NCBI RefSeq assembly: GCF_905200055.1
Contig: NZ_CAJKIS010000003.1
Location: 1 to 64,000, forward strand
Source: an uncultured Fusobacterium sp.
GTDB lineage: Bacteria > Fusobacteriota > Fusobacteriia > Fusobacteriales > Fusobacteriaceae
Length of the DNA stretch: 64,000 nucleotides
Direction: 5' to 3'
Shown: positions 52,667 through 60,926 of the stretch, piece by piece
Numbering within the stretch: position 1 is the stretch's first letter
How the letters are laid out: every line of letters begins with the position of its first letter
Notes under the pieces: generated by a model
The model's database searches: none
The model's input: only the letters and a program-made list of their open reading frames with translations
What the model was told of the DNA's origin: nothing
Made by a program: the position numbers and the translations under genes

Positions 52667-52968
52667 TGAAAAATAAAGCTGGTGTACCTATCACTGAAGA
52701 GATAACTTGGCAAGATATAACTCCAGGTGGAATAGTTTATGAAGCTGGAAGTGCAGCTCACTTTAGAACAGGGGACTGGAGATCTATGAAACCTGTATTT
52801 TTAAAAGATAAATGTACTAATTGTTTATTGTGTGTTCCTTGTTGCCCAGACTCTGCAATTCCTGTAAAAAATGGTGAGAGACTAGATTTTGATATGGATC
52901 ATTGCAAAGGTTGTGGAATTTGTTATAAAGCTTGTCCATTTAAAGCAATAGAATTTATAAAAGAGTAA
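52666..52968 (+). CDS. porD: 2-oxoacid:ferredoxin oxidoreductase, delta (ferredoxin) subunit
   Basis: A 100-residue 2x[4Fe-4S] ferredoxin subunit. The cluster motifs are CTNCLLCVPCCPDSAIPV and CKGCGICYKACPFKAIEF. It passes electrons from the thiamine-diphosphate site to external ferredoxin. The start overlaps the gamma stop (TAATG), indicating coupled translation. Confidence 0.93.
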   Translation: MKNKAGVPITEEITWQDITPGGIVYEAGSAAHFRTGDWRSMKPVFLKDKCTNCLLCVPCCPDSAIPVKNGERLDFDMDHCKGCGICYKACPFKAIEFIKE

Positions 52969-52984
52969 TTTGGAGGTAAATTTA

Positions 52985-54163
52985 ATGAGTATAAGAGAAA
53001 GAATGTCAGGAAATGAAGCCGTAGCAATAGCTATGAGACAAATAAATCCAGATGTAGTACCAGCTTTTCCAATCACTCCTTCTACAGAGATACCACAATA
53101 TTTCTCTAAATTTGTTGCTGATGGATTAGTTGATACAGAGTTTATTCCAGTTGAATCAGAACATAGTGCAATGTCAGCTGCTATGGGTTCTCAAGCTGCT
53201 GGAGCTAGAACAATGACTGCAACTTCATCTTGTGGACTTGCACTTATGTGGGAGATGCTTTATGTTGTATCTTCAGCTAGATTACCTATTACACTTGCTT
53301 GTGTGAACAGAGCTCTTACTGGACCTATCAATATCAATGCTGATCATAGTGACTCTATGGGTGCTAGAGATGCTGGATGGATTCAAATATATAGTGAAAC
53401 AAACCAAGAAGCTTATGACAATATGTTACAAGCTAATAGAATAGGTGAACATCCAGATGTTCAACTTCCTGTTATGATTTGCCAAGATGGATTTATCACA
53501 AGTCATGCTGTTGAAAATATAGAACTGCTTGAAGATGATAAAGCTAAAGCTTTTGTTGGAGAATATACTCCAGAAGATTATCTTTTAAATTCTAAAAGAC
53601 CTGTAGCTATGGGACCTTATGATATTGTTTCATACTATATGGAGCACAAAGTTAATCAAGCTCATGCTATGATAAATGCTAAAAAAGTTATTCTTGAAGT
53701 AGCCGCTGAATTTGAAAAATTAACTGGAAGAAAATATGGATTCTTTGAAGAATATAGATTAGATGATGCAGAAGTAGCAATAGTTGTTATCAACTCTACT
53801 GCTGGAACTGCAAAAGCTGCTATAGATGAGATGAGAAAAGAGGGTAAAAAAGTTGGGCTTTTAAAAATAAGAGTATTTAGACCTTTCCCTATGGAAGAGA
53901 TTGCTCAAGCACTTAAACATATAAAAATGGTAGCTGTTATGGATAAATCTGAGGGATTCTCTGCTGCTGGAGGACCTGTTTTTGCTGAAGTAAGGTCTGC
54001 TCTTTATGACTGTAACCCAAGACCTAAAATGGTAAACTATGTGTATGGACTTGGTGGTAGAGATGTTACTACAAACCATATCAAAGAGATCTTTGAAACT
54101 TTATTAAAAGAAAAAGATGAAGAGGTTAAAAATAGATATAGACATTTTGGTGTAAGAGGTTAG
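52985..54163 (+). CDS. porA: 2-oxoacid:ferredoxin oxidoreductase, alpha subunit
   Basis: A 392-residue subunit. Motifs: GNEAVAIAMRQINPDVVPAFPITPSTEIP at the N terminus, ESEHSAMSAAMGSQAAGART, ATSSCGLALMWEML and RALTGPININADHSDSMGARD. The ATG at 52985 is 8 bases from TGGAGG; an earlier in-frame codon at 52970 lies in that ribosome site. The substrate, pyruvate versus 2-oxobutyrate or 2-ketoisovalerate, cannot be told from sequence by eye. Confidence 0.92.
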   Translation: MSIRERMSGNEAVAIAMRQINPDVVPAFPITPSTEIPQYFSKFVADGLVDTEFIPVESEHSAMSAAMGSQAAGARTMTATSSCGLALMWEMLYVVSSARLPITLACVNRALTGPININADHSDSMGARDAGWIQIYSETNQEAYDNMLQANRIGEHPDVQLPVMICQDGFITSHAVENIELLEDDKAKAFVGEYTPEDYLLNSKRPVAMGPYDIVSYYMEHKVNQAHAMINAKKVILEVAAEFEKLTGRKYGFFEEYRLDDAEVAIVVINSTAGTAKAAIDEMRKEGKKVGLLKIRVFRPFPMEEIAQALKHIKMVAVMDKSEGFSAAGGPVFAEVRSALYDCNPRPKMVNYVYGLGGRDVTTNHIKEIFETLLKEKDEEVKNRYRHFGVRG

Positions 54164-54175
54164 GAGGATAATAAT

Positions 54176-55114
54176 ATGGCATATAATTTCAAAAAAGAGA
54201 TGGAAAAACCAGAAAGACTTACTGGTGGACATAGAATGTGTGCTGGTTGTGGAGCACCAGTTGCAGTAAGAGGAGTATTAAGAGCTCTAAAAGAGGAAGA
54301 TCAAGCTGTTATTTGTAGTGCTACAAGTTGCCTTGAAGTTTCAACTTTCCTTTATCCTTATACAGCTTGGAAAGATTCTTTTATTCACTCTGCTTTTGAA
54401 AATGCTGCTGCTACTATCAGTGGAGCTGAAACAGCATATAGAGTTTTAAAGAAAAAAGGTAAAATTGATGATACATATAAATTTATAGCTTTTGGGGGAG
54501 ATGGAGGAACATATGATATAGGGTTCCAATCACTTTCTGGAGCTATGGAAAGAGGACATGATATGGTTTATGTATGCTATGATAACGAAGCATATATGAA
54601 CACTGGTATTCAAAGATCTTCTGCTACTCCTATTGGAGCAGATACTACAACTACTCCACTTGGAAGTGAAAGTACAGGAAAAAATCAAACTAGAAAAGAG
54701 CTTTCAGATGTAATGGCAGCTCATAATATTCCATATGTTGCTCAAACTACATTTATGGGAAATTTCAAAGATTTACATGAAAAAGCTGAAAAAGCTATCT
54801 ATACAGAGGGAGCAGCTTTCTTAAATATTCTTGCTCCTTGTCCTAGAGGATGGAGATATGAAAGTGAAGATCTAATGGAGATGTGTAAATTAGCTGTAGA
54901 AACTTGTTACTGGCCTCTTTTTGAAGTAATAAATGGTGAATGGAAACTAACTTACAGACCTAAGAAAAAACTTCCTATTGAAGAGTTCTTAAAGAAACAA
55001 GGAAGATTTAAACATCTTTTCAAACCTGAAAACAGACATATCATTGATAGAATTCAAAAAGATGTAGATACTAAATGGGAAAGACTTTTAAAAAGATGTG
55101 GAGAAGAATTATAA
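54176..55114 (+). CDS. porB: 2-oxoacid:ferredoxin oxidoreductase, beta (thiamine diphosphate) subunit
   Basis: A 312-residue catalytic subunit. Proximal-cluster cysteines CAGCGAP and CSATSC are at the N terminus. The thiamine-diphosphate motif is GGDGGTYDIGFQSLSGAMERG...YDNEAYMNTGIQRSS, typical of pyruvate oxidoreductases. AGGAGG precedes the ATG, 12 bases after the alpha stop. A clean terminator ends the operon. Confidence 0.93.
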   Translation: MAYNFKKEMEKPERLTGGHRMCAGCGAPVAVRGVLRALKEEDQAVICSATSCLEVSTFLYPYTAWKDSFIHSAFENAAATISGAETAYRVLKKKGKIDDTYKFIAFGGDGGTYDIGFQSLSGAMERGHDMVYVCYDNEAYMNTGIQRSSATPIGADTTTTPLGSESTGKNQTRKELSDVMAAHNIPYVAQTTFMGNFKDLHEKAEKAIYTEGAAFLNILAPCPRGWRYESEDLMEMCKLAVETCYWPLFEVINGEWKLTYRPKKKLPIEEFLKKQGRFKHLFKPENRHIIDRIQKDVDTKWERLLKRCGEEL

Positions 55115-55134
55115 TTAATTTAATATAATTTAAG

Positions 55135-55165
55135 AAAAGGTGCTATAATTATAGCACCTTTTTAT
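55135..55165. terminator. Bidirectional terminator between porB and the dipeptidase gene
   Basis: AAAAGGTGCTATAATTATAGCACCTTTTT, a near-perfect palindrome with T runs on both strands. Confidence 0.9.
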
Positions 55166-55168
55166 CTT

Positions 55169-56569
55169 TTATTTTATTAAAGCTGATAACTTTAAAATAG
55201 CTTTAGCATAGATCTCCATACCTTGTTTTAACATATTTATATCCATACTTTCATCAAAGCTATGTGGATTTCCCTTATACTCTTTAAAGTTTGGTCCAAA
55301 AGCTACTGTATTAGGCATTAATTTTGCATATGTTCCACCACCTAATGCTGCTGGCTCCTCATCTCTACCTGTAACCTCTTGATATACATCTTGTAACTCT
55401 TTTACAAGAGGATGAGATTTTTCAAAATAAAGAGGTGGATTATGATTTTCTTTAAAGAAAACTACATTTCCATTTTTACCTGCTTCATCTAATCTTGAAT
55501 CAAGTGTTTTTTCATCTATTGATGCTGGATATCTTATATTAAATTTAACAAATATCTCATCATTTACAATATTTGTTATTCCTGCACTTATAGTAAGATC
55601 TCCTACTTCCTCATTTGTAGTTTTTATTCCTAAATTAATTCCATCATAAGTTTCTCCAACTTTTGTAGCTATAAATTCTACAAACTCTTTTGCAGAATCT
55701 TTTTCATCTAAGATTAAATTTAAAAGTTGATACATTCCTAAAAGAGCATTTATTCCCTTTTGAGGTGAACTAGCATGAGCTGATTTTCCAATACATTTAA
55801 CTGTATCTCCATCTATTTCAAAATGGTTACTAGAATATTTTTCCACTTCTACTATCTTCTCTTTTAAATTAAATTTACTTGTATCTTTTAATTTTAGAGT
55901 ACATAGCTCTGGAACAATATTAGATCTTGTCCCTGCTTTTAATTCAAGAATATTTGTATTTGAAAGATCCATTTTTTTTCTAAAAGAGAAAGTATAAATC
56001 CCCTTTTCTGAAAATATTACTGGAAATCTTCCATCTGGAGTAAAAGCATATTTTGGTGGTTGCTCTTTAGAAAGATAATATTTTATATCTTCATCTCCAC
56101 TTTCTTCATTAGTTCCAAAGATTATTCTCACTCTTTTATTAAAGTTAGGCTCAGTATCAACTACAGCTTTTAAAGAGTAAAGAGCTGAAATTATTGGACC
56201 TTTATTATCAATAGCTCCTCTTGCTACAAGTTGATCTCCAACTATTCTTCCTTCATATGGTGGTACACTCCAGTTTTCAACATCTCCTTCAGGTACTACA
56301 TCTATATGCCCAAGAACAGCTATATATTCCTCTTCCTCTCCATACTCTGCATATCCTGCATAGTTATCTAAATTTTTAACTTTAAATCCTAGAGATTTAG
56401 CTATTTCTAGCACTTCATTTAAGGCTTTCTTTAGTTCAACTCCATAAGGAGCATCTCCTATTTTTTCACCTTTTACAGTTCTTATATTGATTATCTTGAT
56501 AATACTATCTAATGTCTCATTAAAATGTTCATCAATATATCTTTTTAATTCCATAAAATCACTATCCAA
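55169..56569 (-). CDS. pepV: PepV-like M20 family dipeptidase
   Basis: A 466-residue zinc peptidase that cleaves dipeptides. Metal motifs: VLGHIDVVPEGD (about 86-97), ARGAIDNKGPIISAL, and FGTNEESGDEDI; C-terminal LGGGTYAKLMPNTVAFGP. It overlaps the PTS EIIB gene by 8 bases and is the last gene of the PTS/glycosylasparaginase operon, so its substrate may be the peptide part of an imported glyco-amino acid or glycopeptide (inference). Confidence 0.88.
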   Translation of the reverse strand: MDSDFMELKRYIDEHFNETLDSIIKIINIRTVKGEKIGDAPYGVELKKALNEVLEIAKSLGFKVKNLDNYAGYAEYGEEEEYIAVLGHIDVVPEGDVENWSVPPYEGRIVGDQLVARGAIDNKGPIISALYSLKAVVDTEPNFNKRVRIIFGTNEESGDEDIKYYLSKEQPPKYAFTPDGRFPVIFSEKGIYTFSFRKKMDLSNTNILELKAGTRSNIVPELCTLKLKDTSKFNLKEKIVEVEKYSSNHFEIDGDTVKCIGKSAHASSPQKGINALLGMYQLLNLILDEKDSAKEFVEFIATKVGETYDGINLGIKTTNEEVGDLTISAGITNIVNDEIFVKFNIRYPASIDEKTLDSRLDEAGKNGNVVFFKENHNPPLYFEKSHPLVKELQDVYQEVTGRDEEPAALGGGTYAKLMPNTVAFGPNFKEYKGNPHSFDESMDINMLKQGMEIYAKAILKLSALIK

Positions 56570-56867
56570 TTAAAGCTAGAGCTTGTTCTAATACTTTTTC
56601 ACCTTTCATCATACCATAATCTATTGTATTGATAACTTCTACTTTTTTTCCTTTAGCTGCTGCTATTGGCTCAAGTTTAGCTTTTTTATATTTTACTTGT
56701 GGTCCTAATAGAAATACATCATAGTTATCTAAATTTTCTTCAAATTTTGCTATACTTACTGCAGCAATTTCAGTTTCAATCCCTTTTTTCTCTGCTGCTT
56801 CTTTCATTTTTTTAACCATAAGGCTTGTTGACATTCCTGCATCACATAATAATAATATTTTTTTCAT
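56562..56867 (-). CDS. PTS EIIB component, lactose/cellobiose family
   Basis: A 101-residue soluble phosphocarrier. The phosphorylated Cys8 lies in ILLLCDAGMSTSLMVKKM; the rest (FEENLDNYDVFLLGPQVKYK) fits the lactose/chitobiose EIIB fold. It receives phosphate from EIIA (59227-59547) and gives it to the substrate at EIIC. GGAGG precedes the ATG. Confidence 0.92.
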   Translation of the reverse strand: MKKILLLCDAGMSTSLMVKKMKEAAEKKGIETEIAAVSIAKFEENLDNYDVFLLGPQVKYKKAKLEPIAAAKGKKVEVINTIDYGMMKGEKVLEQALALIG

Positions 56868-56916
56868 ATTCTTTCCTCCTCTTATATGTATATAGACAAT
56901 AATAATTATTTTCTAT

Positions 56917-58221
56917 CTATTTATTTTCTTCTGCTTCTAATCTTTCCATTTCATCTTCCTCTTTTTTACTTGCTTTATCTATGATTCTTAAGAATGGAAG
57001 ATAGATCATTGCTCCTATAATAAGGTTTGCTATTTGAATTAATGCTCCACTAAAATCTCCTACTGTAATAAATCCACTGATTACTGCTGGTGTAGGCCAT
57101 GGGAAAGCTACTCCTAATGGTTTTGAAACTAATCCAATATTCATTGCTATATATTGAGTTGTTACCATAACTATTGGTACAATATTAAATGGAATTAGCA
57201 TAATTGGGTTTAATATTATAGGTAATCCAAATAGGACTGGCTCATTGATATTAAAGATTCCTGGAACAATTCCAATAGCTCCGACACTTTTTATATGTTT
57301 ACTCTTAGCAAAGATTACAATAGCAAGTAATAGTGATAATGTAACTCCTGCTCCTCCCATCCATATCATATCAAAGAATTGCTCTGTTATAACATGTGGT
57401 AGAGGTTGTCCAGCTTGTAGTGCTGCTATATTTTCAGCTTGGTTTTCTAACCAGAATGGTCTTACAAATCCATTTACCATTGATCCACTATTAATTCCTA
57501 CTGACCAAAGAATTGAAATTGCAAATACTGTAAGAATTGAACCAATGTATGATGTTCCTAATGCTCTTAATGGAAGTGCTAACATTTTATATACAAAGTC
57601 ATGGATTGTTCCATAAGAAGTGTGTTCCATTCCCACTCTTAATAGAAGAGCTGTTGCAAGAATAACTGTTCCTGGAATAAGAGCTTCAAATGATTTTATT
57701 ACTTCAGGTGGAACTCCATCAGGCATTTTTACTAAGATATCTCTTTTTACAAAGAAATGGAATATTTTTACTGTTACAACACCGATTACCATAGCAACAA
57801 ACATTCCTTTACTTCCTAGCCAAGTAAATGTTATTACTTGTCCAAATTCACTTGTGTTTCCTAGTGGAGTAAGAATTAAAAATGAAGCTAAAGATAATAG
57901 TCCAACTGCTATACTATCAAGTTCAAATTGTTTTGCCAGTTGTTGTGCTACAAGAAAAGCTACAAATAGTGCAATTAAGTTAAATGTTGCACTTACTGGA
58001 ATATCAAATATATCTTTCCAATTTTCTCCTAAAAGACTTGCCATTCCTCTTTGATATGCTGGTAAAGGGAAAGCTGTTATCATTAAAAATAGTGATCCTA
58101 TCATCAATAGAGGCATCATCATTATAAATGCTCTTCTAATTCCGTTGACATATTTATTTTCAGCAATCCAAGCTGCTACAGGTACTAATTTTTCTTCTAA
58201 TATCTCTATTGCTTTACTCAT
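56917..58221 (-). CDS. PTS EIIC component, cellobiose/chitobiose family
   Basis: A 434-residue membrane permease of the lactose/cellobiose PTS family with about ten helices. Landmarks: ENKYVNGIRRAFIMMMPLLMIGSLF at the N terminus, GGAGVTLSLLL, and FNINEPVLFGLPIILNPIMLIPF, the substrate-binding loop typical of beta-linked disaccharide importers. It follows the glycosylasparaginase gene, suggesting a GlcNAc- or chitobiose-related substrate. Full length. Confidence 0.92.
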   Translation of the reverse strand: MSKAIEILEEKLVPVAAWIAENKYVNGIRRAFIMMMPLLMIGSLFLMITAFPLPAYQRGMASLLGENWKDIFDIPVSATFNLIALFVAFLVAQQLAKQFELDSIAVGLLSLASFLILTPLGNTSEFGQVITFTWLGSKGMFVAMVIGVVTVKIFHFFVKRDILVKMPDGVPPEVIKSFEALIPGTVILATALLLRVGMEHTSYGTIHDFVYKMLALPLRALGTSYIGSILTVFAISILWSVGINSGSMVNGFVRPFWLENQAENIAALQAGQPLPHVITEQFFDMIWMGGAGVTLSLLLAIVIFAKSKHIKSVGAIGIVPGIFNINEPVLFGLPIILNPIMLIPFNIVPIVMVTTQYIAMNIGLVSKPLGVAFPWPTPAVISGFITVGDFSGALIQIANLIIGAMIYLPFLRIIDKASKKEEDEMERLEAEENK

Positions 58222-58249
58222 TGTCCTCTCCTTTATTTTAATATAATTC

Positions 58250-59227
58250 TTATATTTCTTCCAATGGTTTTTGAATATTTCTCTTATACTCTTCCATATA
58301 TTCTTTAGATGCTACTTCTATTTTAACCTCTCTAACTGTTTTATCCTCATTAAATACAGGATTTGCTAAATATACTTTTGGCTCCTCTTCAGATGTTGAT
58401 GCTACAAAAGTAAATTCTACGTTTGTTCCTATTCCCCATTCACCCTTGTTATTCATTGCAATAACAGATATAGCCCCGGCTACTCCTCTTCTTTTTCTTA
58501 ATTGTTCTGAAAAATCTTCAACTGCTGATTGTGCAGCTTCCATTGGAGACATTCCATTTCTCATTCTTTGAACAGTTTCATATGAAAGACAACCTTTCAT
58601 AATATCCTCTCCAAGTCCTGTTGCTGCTGCTCCTCCAACTTCATTATCTACATAAAATCCAGATCCTGACACTGGAGAATCTCCAACTCTTCCTCTTCTT
58701 TTCATGAATAATCCACTTGTTGAAGTTGCAACTGCCATATCTTTTTCACTATCTAATCCAATCATACATACAGTATCATGTCCATCATATGGTGAAAGAT
58801 TCTTTTCATTTATCTCTTTCATTCTTATTTCCCAAGTTTTTTTAGCTCTCTCTGTAAGCATATTTTGTCTTACAAATCCATTTTTATGTGCATAAGCTTC
58901 TGCTCCAGCCCCTACTAAGAAAATATTAAATCTATCTGCACTTAATTTTCTAGCAATACTTACAGGATTTTTATAATCTTTTATTCCTGCTACTGCTCCT
59001 ATTGATAGTGTTTTTCCATCCATAAAAGCTGCATCTAATTCAACTTCACAATTTTCATTTGGAAGTCCTCCATAACCTACTGATTTATAGAAAGGATAAT
59101 CCTCAACTTGCATTATTGCTTTTTCTATTGCATCTTGACATTTTCCATCATTTTTTAATATATCAGCACCTAGAGCAACACCATCAGCAGCCATTCTCCA
59201 TGTTGCTATAATTCCCCACTTTCTCAT
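58250..59227 (-). CDS. Glycosylasparaginase (N4-beta-N-acetylglucosaminyl-asparaginase family, Ntn hydrolase)
   Basis: A 325-residue Ntn hydrolase that should self-cleave before Thr152 (DGH-D-TVCMIGLD) to form alpha and beta chains. SGLFMKRRGRVGDSPVSGSGFYVDNEVGGAAATGLGED (in segments) carries the substrate-binding Arg/Asp and Gly-rich loop. Family members cut the GlcNAc-Asn bond of N-glycan remnants. No signal peptide, so it acts in the cytosol on imported material. It sits between PTS EIIA (1-base overlap) and EIIC, an unusual context. An isoaspartyl peptidase role is less likely. Confidence 0.85.
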   Translation of the reverse strand: MRKWGIIATWRMAADGVALGADILKNDGKCQDAIEKAIMQVEDYPFYKSVGYGGLPNENCEVELDAAFMDGKTLSIGAVAGIKDYKNPVSIARKLSADRFNIFLVGAGAEAYAHKNGFVRQNMLTERAKKTWEIRMKEINEKNLSPYDGHDTVCMIGLDSEKDMAVATSTSGLFMKRRGRVGDSPVSGSGFYVDNEVGGAAATGLGEDIMKGCLSYETVQRMRNGMSPMEAAQSAVEDFSEQLRKRRGVAGAISVIAMNNKGEWGIGTNVEFTFVASTSEEEPKVYLANPVFNEDKTVREVKIEVASKEYMEEYKRNIQKPLEEI

Positions 59228-59547
59228 TATTTTCTCACTCCTATTGCTTTATACATCTCTATCATTTCCTCAACTAATTCTCTTGCTAATATTGAGTTCA
59301 TTAAATGATCTTGTGCATGAACCATAAGAAGGTTAATTTCAACTTTATTTCCATCAGCTTCATTACAAATAAGTTCTGTTTGCATCTCATGTGCTTTTAA
59401 AGATTTTTCTCTAGCTTCTTTTAAAAGTTCCTCAGCAGCCTCAAAATTTCCATTTTTAGCTTCACTTAAAGCTTCATAAGCTAAGCTTCTAGCCTCTCCA
59501 GAGTTTCCTACTATTGTCATTGCTATTTCTTCTAAATCCATATTCAT
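59227..59547 (-). CDS. PTS EIIA component, lactose/cellobiose family
   Basis: A 106-residue trimeric phosphocarrier; the active His77 lies in LLMVHAQDHLM. First gene of the operon EIIA-glycosylasparaginase-EIIC-EIIB-PepV. A consensus promoter lies upstream at 59590-59618. The start used gives MNMDLEEI; either Met could be the first residue. Confidence 0.92.
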   Translation of the reverse strand: MNMDLEEIAMTIVGNSGEARSLAYEALSEAKNGNFEAAEELLKEAREKSLKAHEMQTELICNEADGNKVEINLLMVHAQDHLMNSILARELVEEMIEMYKAIGVRK

Positions 59548-59589
59548 TTTAACGCCTCCTAAAAACTTTTTTTGTTATTTTATATTTTA

Positions 59590-59618
59590 TTTATATCATT
59601 ATTAAAAAATAATGTCAA
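59590..59618 (-). promoter_or_regulatory. Promoter of the PTS/glycosylasparaginase operon
   Basis: Minus strand: TTGACA (59613-59618), 17-base spacer, TATAAA (59590-59595). Confidence 0.82.
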
Positions 59619-59672
59619 AAATCATGTTTTATGAACTATTATCGTTAAAAAAGTAACAATATAGAGGAAGAT

Positions 59673-59701
59673 TTGAATAAAATATAGATTTATGCTATTA
59701 T
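59673..59701 (+). promoter_or_regulatory. Promoter of the Rep_3-like gene
   Basis: -35 TTGAAT (59673-59678), 17-base spacer, -10 TATTAT (59696-59701). Confidence 0.65.
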
Positions 59702-59712
59702 AAAATCAATAT

Positions 59713-59740
59713 AACGAAAATATATTTTATTAATTTCGTT
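59713..59740. promoter_or_regulatory. Inverted repeat AACGAAA/TTTCGTT downstream of the Rep-like promoter
   Basis: AACGAAA (59713-59719) and TTTCGTT (59734-59740) are perfect inverted copies. Related TAACRAT-like words occur at 59641-59647 (inverted) and 59654-59660. They could be binding sites of the Rep-like protein. Confidence 0.45.
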
Positions 59741-59790
59741 TAAAAATAAAAAAATCACTATTTTAAAATTTTTTTTATAAGGAGATCAAT

Positions 59791-60864
59791 ATGAAACTTA
59801 ATTTTTTAAAAACTAATATAAATATTGACTTTTCAAAATATCTTAGTAAGAAAGAGAGAGAGTTTATAAAATCTCTTGATATAAAAGAAAAAACTATAAC
59901 TATCTCTTTAGAAAAATTTATAAAAGATTATAATCTTGTTTCTGAAGAGGAAGTTATAAAATTTTTTACATCTCTTTTAAATAAATATATTATTCTATCT
60001 TCAAAACCAGATAATTATATTAGTTATATATCTATTTTACAATCTTTTCAAATTATAGAAGATAAAATAACTTTTACATTTTCCGATGAAATTTTAAGTT
60101 CTTTTAAAAAGGAAACTTATTTTGAAAAGTTAGGAATTAATAAGATTCTCACTCTTGAAGAGAAGTTCTCATATAAATTATTCCAATATTTAAAACATAG
60201 ATCAGAGAATATTATTTTTATCTCTTTAGAGGATCTTAGAGAACTTTTAGAGATAAAAGAATCCTATAAAAGATTCTATGATATTGAAAAAAATATTCTT
60301 CTCCCTATTTTAAAAGACTTAAACGAAAATGGGAATATGTATATTACATATAATAAAAATAAAAGTGGAGAATATAAAACTGCTAGGATTTTAGGAGTAA
60401 CTTTTAAAAAGGAAAATTCAGATATTAAAAATAGTGCTATTAATGAAATTATGCAGCTAATTAGTCATAAAATTAATGATTTCTCAGAGATCTATAATCT
60501 TATTATAAATAATCTTTCTGAACATGGTGAGGAATATGTTAGAGAAAATGTTGAATTTGCTTTAAATAACAGTAGTGGAAACTTTGATGTTTATCTAAAA
60601 AAACTATTCAATAGAGAATTAATAGTTAAAAAACCATATCTAACTATTAAAAAGAAATTTAAAAGTCTTTTTGATCTTCATATGGAAGTTTTAAAGATTG
60701 CCCAAAAAGAGAGTGATTACCCTTCTAACCTCAAATTTTTAATAAAAATTTACTCTTTAAAAGATGGTGATAGTATTATTTGTGATGGAAAAGATATATA
60801 CTTAAAAATCACTTATAGTAAAAACAGTATCTCACTTATAGAAATATTCCATCAAGATATCTAA
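59791..60864 (+). CDS. Rep_3-like initiator replication protein homologue, chromosomal context
   Basis: A 357-residue protein. The middle (about 125-210; EEKFSYKLFQYLKHRSEN, ISLEDLRELLEIKESYKRFYDIEKNILLPILKDLNENG) matches the second winged helix of RepB/Rep_3 plasmid initiators. The first 100 residues look like the preceding winged helix, and the last 150 have no recognised similarity. No partition, mobilisation or repeated long iterons surround it. It may be a remnant of an integrated plasmid or a domesticated DNA-binding regulator. AAGGAG precedes the ATG; a terminator follows. Confidence 0.6.
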   Translation: MKLNFLKTNINIDFSKYLSKKEREFIKSLDIKEKTITISLEKFIKDYNLVSEEEVIKFFTSLLNKYIILSSKPDNYISYISILQSFQIIEDKITFTFSDEILSSFKKETYFEKLGINKILTLEEKFSYKLFQYLKHRSENIIFISLEDLRELLEIKESYKRFYDIEKNILLPILKDLNENGNMYITYNKNKSGEYKTARILGVTFKKENSDIKNSAINEIMQLISHKINDFSEIYNLIINNLSEHGEEYVRENVEFALNNSSGNFDVYLKKLFNRELIVKKPYLTIKKKFKSLFDLHMEVLKIAQKESDYPSNLKFLIKIYSLKDGDSIICDGKDIYLKITYSKNSISLIEIFHQDI

Positions 60865-60867
60865 AGA

Positions 60868-60899
60868 AAAAAGACAGAAATTACTTCTGTCTTTTTTTA
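60868..60899. terminator. Terminator between the Rep-like gene and the FucO paralogue
   Basis: AAAGACAGAAATTACTTCTGTCTTTTTTT: 8-10 base stem followed by T run; usable in both directions. Confidence 0.88.
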
Positions 60900-60926
60900 T
60901 AGTATTTTCTATTTGATTAGAATAGA

